Source: Bordetella parapertussis (GTDB lineage Bacteria; Pseudomonadota; Gammaproteobacteria; Burkholderiales; SG8-41). From it: a stretch of DNA of 10,697 nucleotides. Made by a program: the position numbers and the translations under genes. The stretch lies in assembly GCA_945863085.1 (NCBI GenBank), contig CAMBCD010000072.1, positions 1 through 10,697 on the forward strand, read 5' to 3'. Under the pieces are notes generated by a model, which made no database searches, was not told the DNA's origin, and worked only from the letters and a program-made list of their open reading frames with translations. Shown piece after piece: positions 1-7,178 of the stretch (position 1 is the stretch's first letter; each line of letters opens with the position of its first letter).

Positions 1-254
1 ATCGCCGCAAAGGGGAGTAGCTACGGCGGAATAATATAAGTCACCGCCGCGGCACGGCCGTCATCACGGGAAGCGGGATGTATCCGTTTCCCCGGCCCTG
101 CCGGCAAGGCATCGCAAGCGAGACCTTTGCCTGTACGACAGCGCGGCAGTGGCATGCCGCGTTGATCTGTGAGGTAAAGGCCGAGCTGTGATGCGCCCGA
201 AGGCGCTCCCGGCATCCGGTCGTGGTTAATTGACGATCAGGCAAGGGGAGATGC

Positions 255-1649
255 ATGCAACACCAGACTCAAACTCGAGATTCAGTGCAACAGCGGCGGT
301 TGCCGTTGTCGGCGCTGTTGTCTATCGGCGTGTTGCTGGCTGTCCATTCCAGTCTGGCGGTTGCCGCCGAATCGCCGCACATCTTCGGCATTCCCGTCGA
401 TTTCATCCTGTTCGGCATGACCCTGCTCGGTGTGGCGCTGTTCCACAAATACACGTTGCAGGTGGCACTGACCGGGCTCACGGTCATCATTCTCTACAAG
501 CTGGGTTTTACCGGGTTCAAGACCGGTGACGGTTTTGACGGCCTGCTCAGCCATCTGTTCCACGAATGGGTGATCCTGACCAACCTGTTCTGTTTGCTGG
601 TGGGTTTTGCGCTGCTGTCGAATCATTTCGAGAAAAGCCATCTGCCGATGGTGCTGCCCAAATACCTGCCGGATGACTGGAAGGGCGCGTTTGTACTGCT
701 GGTGATGATATTCATCCTCTCCGCTTTCCTCGACAACATTGCCGCCGCGCTGATCGGTGGCACGCTGGCGGCGACGCTGTTCCGCCGCAAGGTGCATATC
801 GGCTACCTGGCGGCGATTGTTGCCGCATCCAATGCCGGGGGTTCGGGCAGCGTGGTCGGCGACACCACGACGACCATGATGTGGCTGGATGGTGTGGATC
901 CGCGCGACGTGTTGCATGCCTATGCCGCTGCCGTAACGGCGCTGGTGGTGTTCGGCATTCCGGCGGCAATGCAGCAGCAGCGTTATTCGCCGATCGTCAA
1001 GGATGCGGGCAAACATGCACCGGTGGACTGGGCGCGGCTTGGCATCGTCGCGCTGATCCTGGCTGCGGCTATCGCGACCAATGTCACCATCAACCTGGAA
1101 TTCAATCACCTGTCGCATGTGTTTCCGTTCATCGGGGTTGCGGTTTGGGTGGTGATCCTTGTCTGTGTGCCCTGGCGCAAACCGCAATGGGACCTGGTGC
1201 CGGAAGCGGCCAAGGGCAGCATTTTCCTGCTATCGCTGGTGTTGTGCGCGTCGCTGATGCCGGTGGAAAAACTGCCGGTGGCGTCGTGGCAATCAGCGTT
1301 TGGGCTCGGTTTCATTTCAGCGGTGTTCGACAACATCCCGCTGACCGCACTGGCGCTGAAGCAGGGCGGTTACGACTGGGGTGTGCTGGCCTATGCCGTG
1401 GGTTTCGGCGGTTCGATGATCTGGTTTGGCTCCAGCGCCGGCGTGGCGTTGTCGAACATGTACCCGGAAGCGCGCTCGGTCGGCCTGTGGTTGCGCCACG
1501 GCTGGCATGTGGCGATTGCCTATGTCATCGGCTTTTTCGTGATGCTGTTCCTCGTGGGCTGGGAGCCGCACGAGCGGCATAAACCGGGGCCCGCAGGCAG
1601 CGCGATATCGGCACCGGCGCAAGCCCCGATTACCGTACCAAAACCGTAA
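255..1649 (+). CDS. NhaD/ArsB-like ion transporter (IT superfamily permease)
   Basis: A 464-residue, very hydrophobic inner-membrane protein with about 11-12 predicted membrane spans. Residues 17-39 form a hydrophobic segment ending AVAAES, either a first span or a cleavable signal. Two internal half-repeats each carry an Asp-Asn pair typical of NhaD-type Na+/H+ antiporters and relatives: SAFLDN (D160, N161) and SAVFDN (D359, N360). Each is followed by a glycine-rich loop, GGSGSVVGDTTTTMMW at 195-210 and GGSMIWFGSSAGVALSN at 385-401. The first loop is especially NhaD-like. The chosen ATG follows AAGGGGAG (243-250) at 4 bases; an overlapping ATG at 251 is out of frame. The next permease gene starts 35 bases downstream, so the two are probably co-transcribed. 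The substrate cannot be read from sequence: Na+/H+ exchange is the family expectation, organic-anion transport is possible. Confidence 0.85.
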   Translation: MQHQTQTRDSVQQRRLPLSALLSIGVLLAVHSSLAVAAESPHIFGIPVDFILFGMTLLGVALFHKYTLQVALTGLTVIILYKLGFTGFKTGDGFDGLLSHLFHEWVILTNLFCLLVGFALLSNHFEKSHLPMVLPKYLPDDWKGAFVLLVMIFILSAFLDNIAAALIGGTLAATLFRRKVHIGYLAAIVAASNAGGSGSVVGDTTTTMMWLDGVDPRDVLHAYAAAVTALVVFGIPAAMQQQRYSPIVKDAGKHAPVDWARLGIVALILAAAIATNVTINLEFNHLSHVFPFIGVAVWVVILVCVPWRKPQWDLVPEAAKGSIFLLSLVLCASLMPVEKLPVASWQSAFGLGFISAVFDNIPLTALALKQGGYDWGVLAYAVGFGGSMIWFGSSAGVALSNMYPEARSVGLWLRHGWHVAIAYVIGFFVMLFLVGWEPHERHKPGPAGSAISAPAQAPITVPKP

Positions 1650-1684
1650 ACCACTTTCGATAATTCACCAGAAGAGAAAATCCC

Positions 1685-3001
1685 ATGGATGCAATGCAAT
1701 GGCTGACGCTGATCGTGTTTGCAATGACGATCGTGGTGGTGATCACCAATGTGATTGACGGTACGCTGGCGGCGCTGATCGGCGTCGGTGTGATGTGCTG
1801 GATCGGCATCATGACCGAGACCGATGCCTTCAAGTTCGTCGACTGGAACGTGATGGCGATCCTGGTCGGCATCTGGATCATCGCCGGGCATTTCGGCAAG
1901 TCGGGGGTGCCCAGCTGGCTGTCGATACAGGCGCTGAAACTCTCAGGCGGTCGCCCCGGGCTGCTGGTGATCATCCTGACTTTCCTCGCCGGCTGCATTT
2001 CGATGTTTGTCGACAACGTAGTCACCATCCTGATGATGGCTCCCGTCGCGCTGCCGCTGGCGCGTGCGCTGAAACTGTCGCCGGTGCCGGTGATCCTGAT
2101 GATCGGTTTCGGCGCCAATTTCATGGGTACCGCGCTGATCATCGGCGATCTGCCGCCGCAGATGCTGCACAGCGTCGCCGGCGCCGAGTTTTATGATTTC
2201 ATCTGGCAGTTCGGCCGGCCGTCGTCGTTCCCGATCCTGATGGTCACCTTCATCCTGACACTGGGCGCGATGTGGGCCTATGGTTTCCGCGGCCACAAGC
2301 GCGTCACCGACCTCGGCAGCCTGAATGTCGAAGCCAAAATCCCGAATCCGCTGTTTGCGACCATCGTCGTCGGCTGGTTCCTCGGCACCGTGGTCGCGAT
2401 GTCGATGCGTGAACACATCGGCGTGCAGCTTGGTTTCATCGCGATGACCGGTGCAATTTCACTGGTGCTGGTGCTGGCCCTGCTTGGTGATCGTGTCAAG
2501 GAAGCGTCGAATTTCGAGGAATGCATACAGGAACTCGACTGGCGCGCGATATTTTTCTACATCGCGCTGTTTGCGCTGGTCGGCGGTCTCGAGAAAAGCC
2601 ATATCCTCGACTTGCTGGCCAACCAGCTCAAGCCGATATTCCTCGAAAACTATGCGCTGGGCGCGACCCTGCTCTACTGGGTGACCGTGCCCATCGTCGG
2701 CATCGTCGAACACGACGCCTACATCCTGACCTTCCTGCGCACCATCAAGGACATGGGGACAGCGGGCATCGAACCGTGGCCGCTGTACTGGATGCTGCTG
2801 TGGTCGGGCACGCTGGGCAGCAACCTGACGGTGGCTGGCGCGCCGGCACTGTATGTGGCGCTGACCCTCGGCGAGAAGGAAGAGGGGCGCAAGGTGTCGC
2901 TGCGCGAATTCCTGGCGTGGAGCATACCGTTTACGCTGGTGTGCTCTGTGATCTGTTATATCCTCGGCATGCTGATCTGGGTACTTCCGTACGCGAAATA
3001 A
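1685..3001 (+). CDS. SLC13/ArsB-like permease (IT superfamily)
   Basis: A 438-residue polytopic membrane protein, related to but distinct from the upstream permease. The first half has the SMFVDN motif (D110, N111) followed by membrane segments and GFGANFMGTALIIGD (141-155). The second half opens with the DWRAIFFYIALFALVGGLEKS block (residues 285-305), a hallmark of the ArsB/P-protein/CitMHS group, and has the loop GTLGSNLTVAGAPALY at 375-390. The second Asp-Asn position, usually in DNxP context, reads VEHD (E342, H343, D344), so the repeat symmetry is broken there. The ATG follows AGAAGAG about 8 bases upstream. It lies between the first permease (35-base gap) and the stress-protein gene. 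Ion or dicarboxylate transport is likely; the substrate is unknown. Confidence 0.85.
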   Translation: MDAMQWLTLIVFAMTIVVVITNVIDGTLAALIGVGVMCWIGIMTETDAFKFVDWNVMAILVGIWIIAGHFGKSGVPSWLSIQALKLSGGRPGLLVIILTFLAGCISMFVDNVVTILMMAPVALPLARALKLSPVPVILMIGFGANFMGTALIIGDLPPQMLHSVAGAEFYDFIWQFGRPSSFPILMVTFILTLGAMWAYGFRGHKRVTDLGSLNVEAKIPNPLFATIVVGWFLGTVVAMSMREHIGVQLGFIAMTGAISLVLVLALLGDRVKEASNFEECIQELDWRAIFFYIALFALVGGLEKSHILDLLANQLKPIFLENYALGATLLYWVTVPIVGIVEHDAYILTFLRTIKDMGTAGIEPWPLYWMLLWSGTLGSNLTVAGAPALYVALTLGEKEEGRKVSLREFLAWSIPFTLVCSVICYILGMLIWVLPYAK

Positions 3002-3019
3002 GTCCTTCCGCGAAATAAG
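2992..3019 (+). repeat. 11-base direct repeat spanning a stop codon and the next ribosome binding site
   Basis: CGCGAAATAAG occurs at 2992-3002 and again at 3009-3019. The first copy contains the permease stop codon; the second supplies the start of the AAGG ribosome binding site of the stress-protein gene. The pattern suggests a small local duplication that created the intercistronic junction. Confidence 0.7.
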
Positions 3020-3028
3020 GTGATGAAA

Positions 3029-3472
3029 ATGTATAAAAATATCCTGGTTCCCACCGATGGCTCCGCGCTCTCTCGCGCCGCGATTGCCGCCGCCGTCAAA
3101 CTCGCCAAATCCACCGGCGCCAAGGTAACGGCGTTCTATGCTGCGCCGCCGGCAACGCCGCTGGTCTACGAAAACCTGCTGCCGGTGAGTTATGTCACCT
3201 CGGGCGAACATGCTGCTGCCATCAAAAAGGCCGTGGAGCGCCACCTTGACGTCGCCGCGAAAGCGGCGAAAGCCGCGGGCGTCAAATGCAAGCTGGTGCA
3301 TGTGACCAGCGATTTTCCGGCAGACGCCATACTCACGGCGGCGCGCAAGGAAAAGTGCGATCTGATTTTTATTGCATCCCACAGCCGTCGCGGGCTGGCG
3401 CGCATGCTGCTCGGCAGCGAAACCCAGAAAGTCATCGCCAACGCGAAAATCCCGGTGCTGGTGCACCGTTAA
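3029..3472 (+). CDS. Universal stress protein (UspA family)
   Basis: A 147-residue single-domain Usp protein. It starts with the typical first strand MYKNILVPTDGS, where D10 is the conserved adenine-side aspartate, and ends with the beta strand KIPVLVHR. The nucleotide loop normally reads G-2x-G-9x-G(S/T); here it is A116-SH-S119-9x-G129-S130, so the first two glycines are replaced by small residues and ATP binding is uncertain. Starts at GTG 3020 and ATG 3023 are possible. ATG 3029 is preferred because AAGG (3017-3020) then lies 8 bases upstream and the protein begins as family members do. It follows the permease gene by under 30 bases, so it is probably the last gene of that operon. Usp proteins next to transporters often act as regulatory or stress-linked partners; that role here is inference. 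Confidence 0.92.
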   Translation: MYKNILVPTDGSALSRAAIAAAVKLAKSTGAKVTAFYAAPPATPLVYENLLPVSYVTSGEHAAAIKKAVERHLDVAAKAAKAAGVKCKLVHVTSDFPADAILTAARKEKCDLIFIASHSRRGLARMLLGSETQKVIANAKIPVLVHR

Positions 3473-3543
3473 ACCCGCGGTGGGGTGTTGTGCCCCGCTT
3501 GTATGTTGTAAGTCTTTGTTTTTAAAGGTATTTTTGTGGGTCA

Positions 3544-3572
3544 CTGTGGTCGGCGAATTCCGCCGGCCACAG
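3544..3572. other. Intergenic hairpin downstream of the stress-protein gene
   Basis: The arms CTGTGGTCGGCG (3544-3555) and CGCCGGCCACAG (3561-3572) pair over 12 positions with one G-T wobble, around the loop AATTC. No T-run follows on the + strand. On the - strand T-poor, A-rich sequence follows, so it is not a standard intrinsic terminator in either direction. It may be a 3' stabilising structure or part of the end of the usp transcript. Confidence 0.5.
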
Positions 3573-3695
3573 CCCGTTTCCGGTGGCCTGCGTTGCGCGT
3601 ACTGCAGCACCGGAGGCATGCGATGCGGGTTCGTCCAACGGACGCCGGCGCAGCAACGTCGCGACACCCCTGATGGCGACGGATATACTCGAATC

Positions 3696-3709
3696 TTGAT
3701 TTCGGTCAA
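3696..3709. promoter_or_regulatory. FNR-like operator upstream of tctC
   Basis: TTGAT-TTCG-GTCAA is a 5-4-5 palindrome of FNR/Crp type. It shares the 19-base pattern GAATCTTGAYTYCGGTCAA with the operator before frc (9898-9911), including non-palindromic flank and spacer bases. Its centre is 35.5 bases from the end of the -10-like AAGAAT, matching the geometry at the other two sites. Confidence 0.7.
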
Positions 3710-3732
3710 TTCTTTCGCGGCAGCAAATGCGG

Positions 3733-3738
3733 AAGAAT
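3733..3738 (+). promoter_or_regulatory. Candidate -10 element of the tctCBA promoter
   Basis: AAGAAT matches the sigma-70 -10 consensus at 4 of 6 positions, so it is weak alone. It is supported by position: it would start transcription near 3745, placing the operator centre at about -42.5, the class II activation position. A weak -10 suits an activator-dependent promoter. Confidence 0.4.
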
Positions 3739-3829
3739 GGGCCGTTACGACGTTCCAATAAGGTTGGGCCGCGGCAACTGCCGTGGATATAACTCAGCAC
3801 CCGTCGTTCAATTGATAAGGAGGAGTCAC

Positions 3830-4843
3830 ATGGGTATCCAACGAGTATTGTCGCGCGGTGTATTGCCGCTGGTCGCTGCTTTCGGACTGGCTATTGCATC
3901 CGGTCCTGCTGCAGCCTGGGAACCGACCAAGTCCGTCGAGTTCATCATTCCCGCCGGCACCGGCGGCGGCGCCGACCAGATGGCGCGCCTGATCCAGGGC
4001 ATCGTCGCCAAACACAACCTGATGAAGCAGGCGCTGATTCCGGTCAACAAGTCGGGCGGCGCAGGTGCGGAAGGTTTCCTCGAGGTGAAAGCCGCGAAGG
4101 GTGATCCGCACAAGATCATCATCACGCTGTCGAACCTGTTCACGACGCCGATGGCGACCGGTGTGCCGTTCAACTGGAAAGACCTGACCCCGGTGGCGAT
4201 GCTGTCGCTGGACCAGTTCGTGCTGTGGGTGAACGCCGAAGATCCCTACAAGACCGCCAAGGAATATCTGGAAGCGGTGAAAAAGGGCGGCCCCAACACC
4301 TTCAAGATGGGTGGCACGGGTTCCAAGCAGGAAGACCAGATCGTCACCGCGGCGATCGAAAAGGCGGCCGGCGTCAAGTTCACCTACATCCCGTTCAAGG
4401 GCGGCGGTGCAGTGGCGACCCAGTTGGTCGGCAAACACATCAACTCGAGCGTCAACAACCCGATCGAGGCGGTGGCGCAATGGCGTGCCGGCAAACTGCG
4501 CGCGCTGTGCGTGTTTGACGAAGTGCGCCTGCCGTACAAAAACAAGGTCACCGACACCCAGGCCTGGGGCGACATCCCGACCTGCAAGGAAGCCGGCATT
4601 CCGACGGACTACGTGATGTTGCGCGGCATTTTCATGCCCGCTGGCGTATCGCCGGATGTGGTGGCCTTTTACATCGACCTGTTCAACAAGGTCCGTGCCA
4701 CGCCGGAATGGAAGAAGTTCATGGAAGACGGCGCATTCAACCAGACCTTCCTCACCGGCAAGGAGTATGCCGACTGGGTGGCCAAGGCTGAAACGCTGCA
4801 CCATGGCCTGATGAAGGACTCGGGCTTTCTCGCGAAACCCTGA
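3830..4843 (+). CDS. tctC: TctC/Bug-family periplasmic binding protein of a tripartite tricarboxylate transporter
   Basis: A 337-residue secreted binding protein. Residues 1-29 are a signal peptide: basic start, hydrophobic core LPLVAAFGLAIA, and AAA before W30 as the probable cleavage site. The mature protein opens with the Bug fold's first strand and ligand loop, SVEFIIPAGTGGGADQMARL (35-54), where TctC homologues usually read PFPPGGGTD. Later family features include the PFKGGGAVATQLVGKHI loop and the PTCKEAGIPTDY segment. Bug proteins typically bind small carboxylates through backbone contacts, so the fold alone does not name the ligand. The start is fixed by a perfect AAGGAGG (3818-3824) 5 bases upstream; longer in-frame starts would spoil the signal peptide. 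The operator shared with oxc and frc points to oxalate or a related C2 acid as ligand (inference). Confidence 0.93.
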   Translation: MGIQRVLSRGVLPLVAAFGLAIASGPAAAWEPTKSVEFIIPAGTGGGADQMARLIQGIVAKHNLMKQALIPVNKSGGAGAEGFLEVKAAKGDPHKIIITLSNLFTTPMATGVPFNWKDLTPVAMLSLDQFVLWVNAEDPYKTAKEYLEAVKKGGPNTFKMGGTGSKQEDQIVTAAIEKAAGVKFTYIPFKGGGAVATQLVGKHINSSVNNPIEAVAQWRAGKLRALCVFDEVRLPYKNKVTDTQAWGDIPTCKEAGIPTDYVMLRGIFMPAGVSPDVVAFYIDLFNKVRATPEWKKFMEDGAFNQTFLTGKEYADWVAKAETLHHGLMKDSGFLAKP

Positions 4844-4857
4844 TCGTTTGCACTGAT

Positions 4858-4883
4858 CCTGCGGGCCATTGTCGGCCCGCAGG
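4858..4883 (+). other. Intercistronic hairpin between tctC and tctB
   Basis: CCTGCGGGCC (4858-4867) and GGCCCGCAGG (4874-4883) form a perfect 10-pair stem with loop ATTGTC, 15 bases after the tctC stop. No T-run follows, so it is unlikely to be a full terminator. Such hairpins commonly protect the 3' end of a binding-protein message and raise it above that of the membrane subunits; that role here is inference. Confidence 0.75.
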
Positions 4884-4949
4884 GCAGCTGCACCACGGCT
4901 GGCAGGCATTGGCCGATTTTCAAGTTTTTTCCTATAAGCGCAAATTCTG

Positions 4950-5474
4950 ATGGATAACAAGCAGAGTGCCGGTGATGTTGTGCGTCCGGGTATTTCAGTC
5001 CGGACCGCCGAGATTGTGGTGGCAGTGTTCCTGCTGGTGCTGGGCGGCCTGGTCGCCTACGACAGTGTCCGCCTCGGTTTTCGCTGGGTGGCGGACGGTC
5101 CCGAGGCGGGGTACTTCCCGTTTTACATCGCCATGTTCATCTGCATCTCCAGCCTGGGGACCCTGGGCCAGGTGCTGTTCGGCAAAACACGTGACGAGCA
5201 CAAGGTGTTCGTGGAATGGGCGCAGCTGAAGCTGGTGCTGTCGGTGCTGTTGCCGGCTGCGGTCTTTGTATTCGGCATCCAGATGATCGGTATTTACGTC
5301 GCGTCGGTGGCCTATATCGCGGTTTTCATGGTCTGGCTCGGCAAATACACCTGGATCAAAAGCGTGCTGCTCGGCATCGCCGTCAGCGTTGCCACGTTCA
5401 TGATGTTCGAAGTCTGGTTCAAGGTGCCGCTGTTCAAGGGGGCATTCAATCCCCTTGGCTTCCTGGGTTACTGA
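4950..5474 (+). CDS. tctB: TctB-family small membrane subunit of the tripartite tricarboxylate transporter
   Basis: A 174-residue inner-membrane protein, the usual size for TctB, with four or five hydrophobic segments (about 20-37, 55-77, 94-114, 115-131, 137-154). The short loop after the first span has the family pattern GPEAGYFPFYIA (50-61). It is an accessory subunit of TTT transporters and works with TctA to import solute delivered by TctC. The ATG at 4950 has no good Shine-Dalgarno sequence (only AAGCGC about 10 bases before it), in contrast to the strong sites of tctC and tctA. Translation may be weak or linked to message structure. It is 106 bases after tctC and 58 before tctA. Confidence 0.9.
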   Translation: MDNKQSAGDVVRPGISVRTAEIVVAVFLLVLGGLVAYDSVRLGFRWVADGPEAGYFPFYIAMFICISSLGTLGQVLFGKTRDEHKVFVEWAQLKLVLSVLLPAAVFVFGIQMIGIYVASVAYIAVFMVWLGKYTWIKSVLLGIAVSVATFMMFEVWFKVPLFKGAFNPLGFLGY

Positions 5475-5495
5475 GTTTCATCGGTTACTGACGCA

Positions 5496-5509
5496 TTGAT
5501 ACTGATCAC
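5496..5509. promoter_or_regulatory. Imperfect FNR-like palindrome upstream of tctA
   Basis: TTGAT-ACTG-ATCAC matches the classical FNR consensus TTGAT-N4-ATCAA except at the last base. Unlike the other three sites it ends ATCAC rather than GTCAA, lacks the YCG spacer, and has no -10 at the expected distance (that place falls at the tctA start codon, 5533). It may be a degenerate site, a roadblock site, or chance. Confidence 0.25.
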
Positions 5510-5532
5510 AGAGATTTAGAGGAGCAGGCGAC

Positions 5533-7032
5533 TTGGAAGAAATCAACGCCCTATTTCACGGGTTCTCCGTTGCGCTGACGCCGTTCAACCTGATGTTGAT
5601 GGTGATCGGGGTTGTATTGGGCGTGCTGATCGGCGTGTTGCCCGGTCTTGGCGGCGCCAACGGCATCGCGATCCTGCTGCCGTTGACGTTCACGATGCCG
5701 CCGACCTCGGCGGTGATCATGTTGTCGTGCATTTACTGGGGGGCGCTGTTCGGCGGTGCGATCACCTCCATCCTGTTCAACATTCCGGGCGAACCCTGGT
5801 CGGTGGCGACCACCTTCGACGGTTACCCGATGGCGCAGCAGGGCAAGGCGGGCGAGGCGCTGACCACGGCGTTCACGTCGTCGTTCATCGGTGCGTTTTT
5901 TGCGGTGGTGATGATCACCTTCCTCGCGCCGCTGGTCGCGAAATTTGCCTTGCAGTTCGGTCCACCGGAATTCTTTTCGGTGTTTTTCCTGACTTTCTGC
6001 AGTTTCATCGGCATGGGCAAGGAACCGCCGTTCAAGATTGTCGCGGCGATGATGCTGGGCTTTGCGCTGGCCGCCGTGGGTATCGACACGGTGACCGGCC
6101 AGCTGCGGCTGATTTTCGGCTGGCATGAACTGATGCGCGGTTTTGACTTCCTGATTGCGGTGATCGGCCTGTTCGGCATCGGCGAGATCCTGCTGTCGAT
6201 GGAGGAGGGCTTGTCGTTCCAGGGGCGCACGGCGAAGATCAACACGCGCATCGTCATCGAAACCTGGAAAAAGCTGCCGAAATTCTGGCTGACCTCGCTG
6301 CGCAGCTGCATCATCGGCTGCTGGATGGGCATCACGCCGGGCGGCGCCACGCCGGCTTCATTCATGAGTTACGGCATTGCCAAACGCATGTCACCGGATG
6401 GCGCCAAATTCGGCACCGGCATGCCGGAGGGTATCGTTGCTCCGGAAACCGCGGCGCATGCTGCGGGCACGGCCGCATTGCTGCCGATGCTGTCGCTGGG
6501 CATCCCGGGGTCGCCGACGGCTGCGGTGCTGCTGGGCGGCCTGCTGATCTGGGGCCTGCAGCCGGGGCCGCTGCTGTTTGTCGAGCAGAAGGATTTTGTC
6601 TGGGGCCTGATTGCCAGCATGTACCTGGGCAACATTGTTGGCCTGATCATCGTGCTGACCTGCGTGCCGCTGTTCGCCGCAATCCTGCGCATCCCGTTCT
6701 CGATCGTGGCGCCGGTGATCATCGTCATCTGCGCCATCGGTGCTTTCACCGTGAACAACGCGATGCTGGATATCTGGTTCATGCTGCTGTTCGGTGTCAT
6801 GGGCTACGCCTTCAAGAAACTCTCTTACCCGCTGGCGCCGCTGGTGCTGGCGCTGGTGCTGGGCGACCAGGCCGAGGATGCTTTCCGGCAGTCGATGCTG
6901 ATCTCGCAGGGTGACGTGCGGGTGTTTTTCTCCAACGGGCTGGTTGGCAGCATCATGGCGCTGGGATTGCTGATGCTGTTCTGGCCCTTGATCGGCAAAC
7001 TGAAGGCGGCATTAAGAGGGAGTGCGGCATGA
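5533..7032 (+). CDS. tctA: TctA-family large permease subunit of the tripartite tricarboxylate transporter
   Basis: A 499-residue polytopic membrane protein of normal TctA length, the channel-forming subunit. Family motifs of both halves are intact: GVLPGLGG (34-41), NIPGEP (83-88) and DGYPMAQQGKAG (96-107); then GITPGGATPASF (266-277), SLGIPGSPTAAVLLG (321-335) and GLQPGPLL (341-348). Translation starts at a TTG. AGAGGAG (5518-5524) lies 8 bases before it and the resulting N-terminus (MEEINALFHGFSVAL) is family-typical, while later ATGs would cut into the first span. It ends 67 bases before the terminator shared with the convergent oxc. It probably completes a transporter serving the oxalate pathway. 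Confidence 0.95.
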   Translation: MEEINALFHGFSVALTPFNLMLMVIGVVLGVLIGVLPGLGGANGIAILLPLTFTMPPTSAVIMLSCIYWGALFGGAITSILFNIPGEPWSVATTFDGYPMAQQGKAGEALTTAFTSSFIGAFFAVVMITFLAPLVAKFALQFGPPEFFSVFFLTFCSFIGMGKEPPFKIVAAMMLGFALAAVGIDTVTGQLRLIFGWHELMRGFDFLIAVIGLFGIGEILLSMEEGLSFQGRTAKINTRIVIETWKKLPKFWLTSLRSCIIGCWMGITPGGATPASFMSYGIAKRMSPDGAKFGTGMPEGIVAPETAAHAAGTAALLPMLSLGIPGSPTAAVLLGGLLIWGLQPGPLLFVEQKDFVWGLIASMYLGNIVGLIIVLTCVPLFAAILRIPFSIVAPVIIVICAIGAFTVNNAMLDIWFMLLFGVMGYAFKKLSYPLAPLVLALVLGDQAEDAFRQSMLISQGDVRVFFSNGLVGSIMALGLLMLFWPLIGKLKAALRGSAA

Positions 7033-7098
7033 GCTTGACGTGCGGGTTGAGGCTCCCCTCAGCCTGTTAGTTCGATCGCTGCGGGATTGGGCGAGCGT

Positions 7099-7140
7099 AA
7101 AAAATCCGGCCCGGGCGTTATGCCCGGGCCGGATTTTTTT
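7099..7140. terminator. Bidirectional intrinsic terminator between tctA and oxc
   Basis: Six A's (7099-7104), the stem arm TCCGGCCCGGGC (7105-7116), loop GTTAT, the exact complementary arm GCCCGGGCCGGA (7122-7133) and seven T's (7134-7140). The 12-pair GC-rich stem has a T-tract on whichever strand is read, so it should stop both tctCBA (+) and oxc (-) transcription. Confidence 0.95.
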
Positions 7141-7178
7141 GCCTTGTTCCGTAACTGCCGGTCAGCCGGCAGCCCGGT

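Larger units (their letters stand above)
3473..3829. other. Non-coding gap between the stress-protein gene and tctC
   Basis: I see no credible gene in these 357 bases. The left part has a weak G/C hairpin (around 3476-3496) followed by T-rich sequence, which may end the usp transcript, then a stronger hairpin at 3544-3572. The right part holds the FNR-like operator, a candidate -10 and an approximately 85-base leader for tctC. Confidence 0.6.

Noticed and set aside
229..245. Possible FNR-like box TTGACGATCAGGCAA before the first permease
   Set aside because: The second half-site does not match GTCAA or ATCAA at a 4-base spacing, so it is not comparable with the three operators.
21..256. Small - strand open frames before the first permease
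   Set aside because: Short, arginine/proline-rich, no ribosome binding site or family pattern; this stretch looks like a leader/promoter region, although no firm promoter could be picked. A small stem GCGCC-CGAA-GGCGC at 193-206 was seen but is too short to call.
282..1187. Long - strand open frame (301 residues) opposite the first permease
   Set aside because: The translation is rich in His, Gln and Arg with no domain pattern, typical of the antisense of a GC-rich membrane-protein gene; the + strand frame has clear motifs.
2459..3709. 416-residue - strand open frame across the second permease and Usp genes
   Set aside because: It spans two well-supported genes on the other strand and has shadow-type composition (Arg/His/Gln-rich) with no recognisable fold.
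3737..3829. N-terminal extension of TctC from ATG 3737
   Set aside because: The extension would place 31 residues before a clear signal peptide, and the ideal AAGGAGG lies just before ATG 3830.
3794..4960. 388-residue - strand open frame opposite tctC
   Set aside because: Mirror of a gene with signal peptide and family motifs; no ribosome binding site and no domain.
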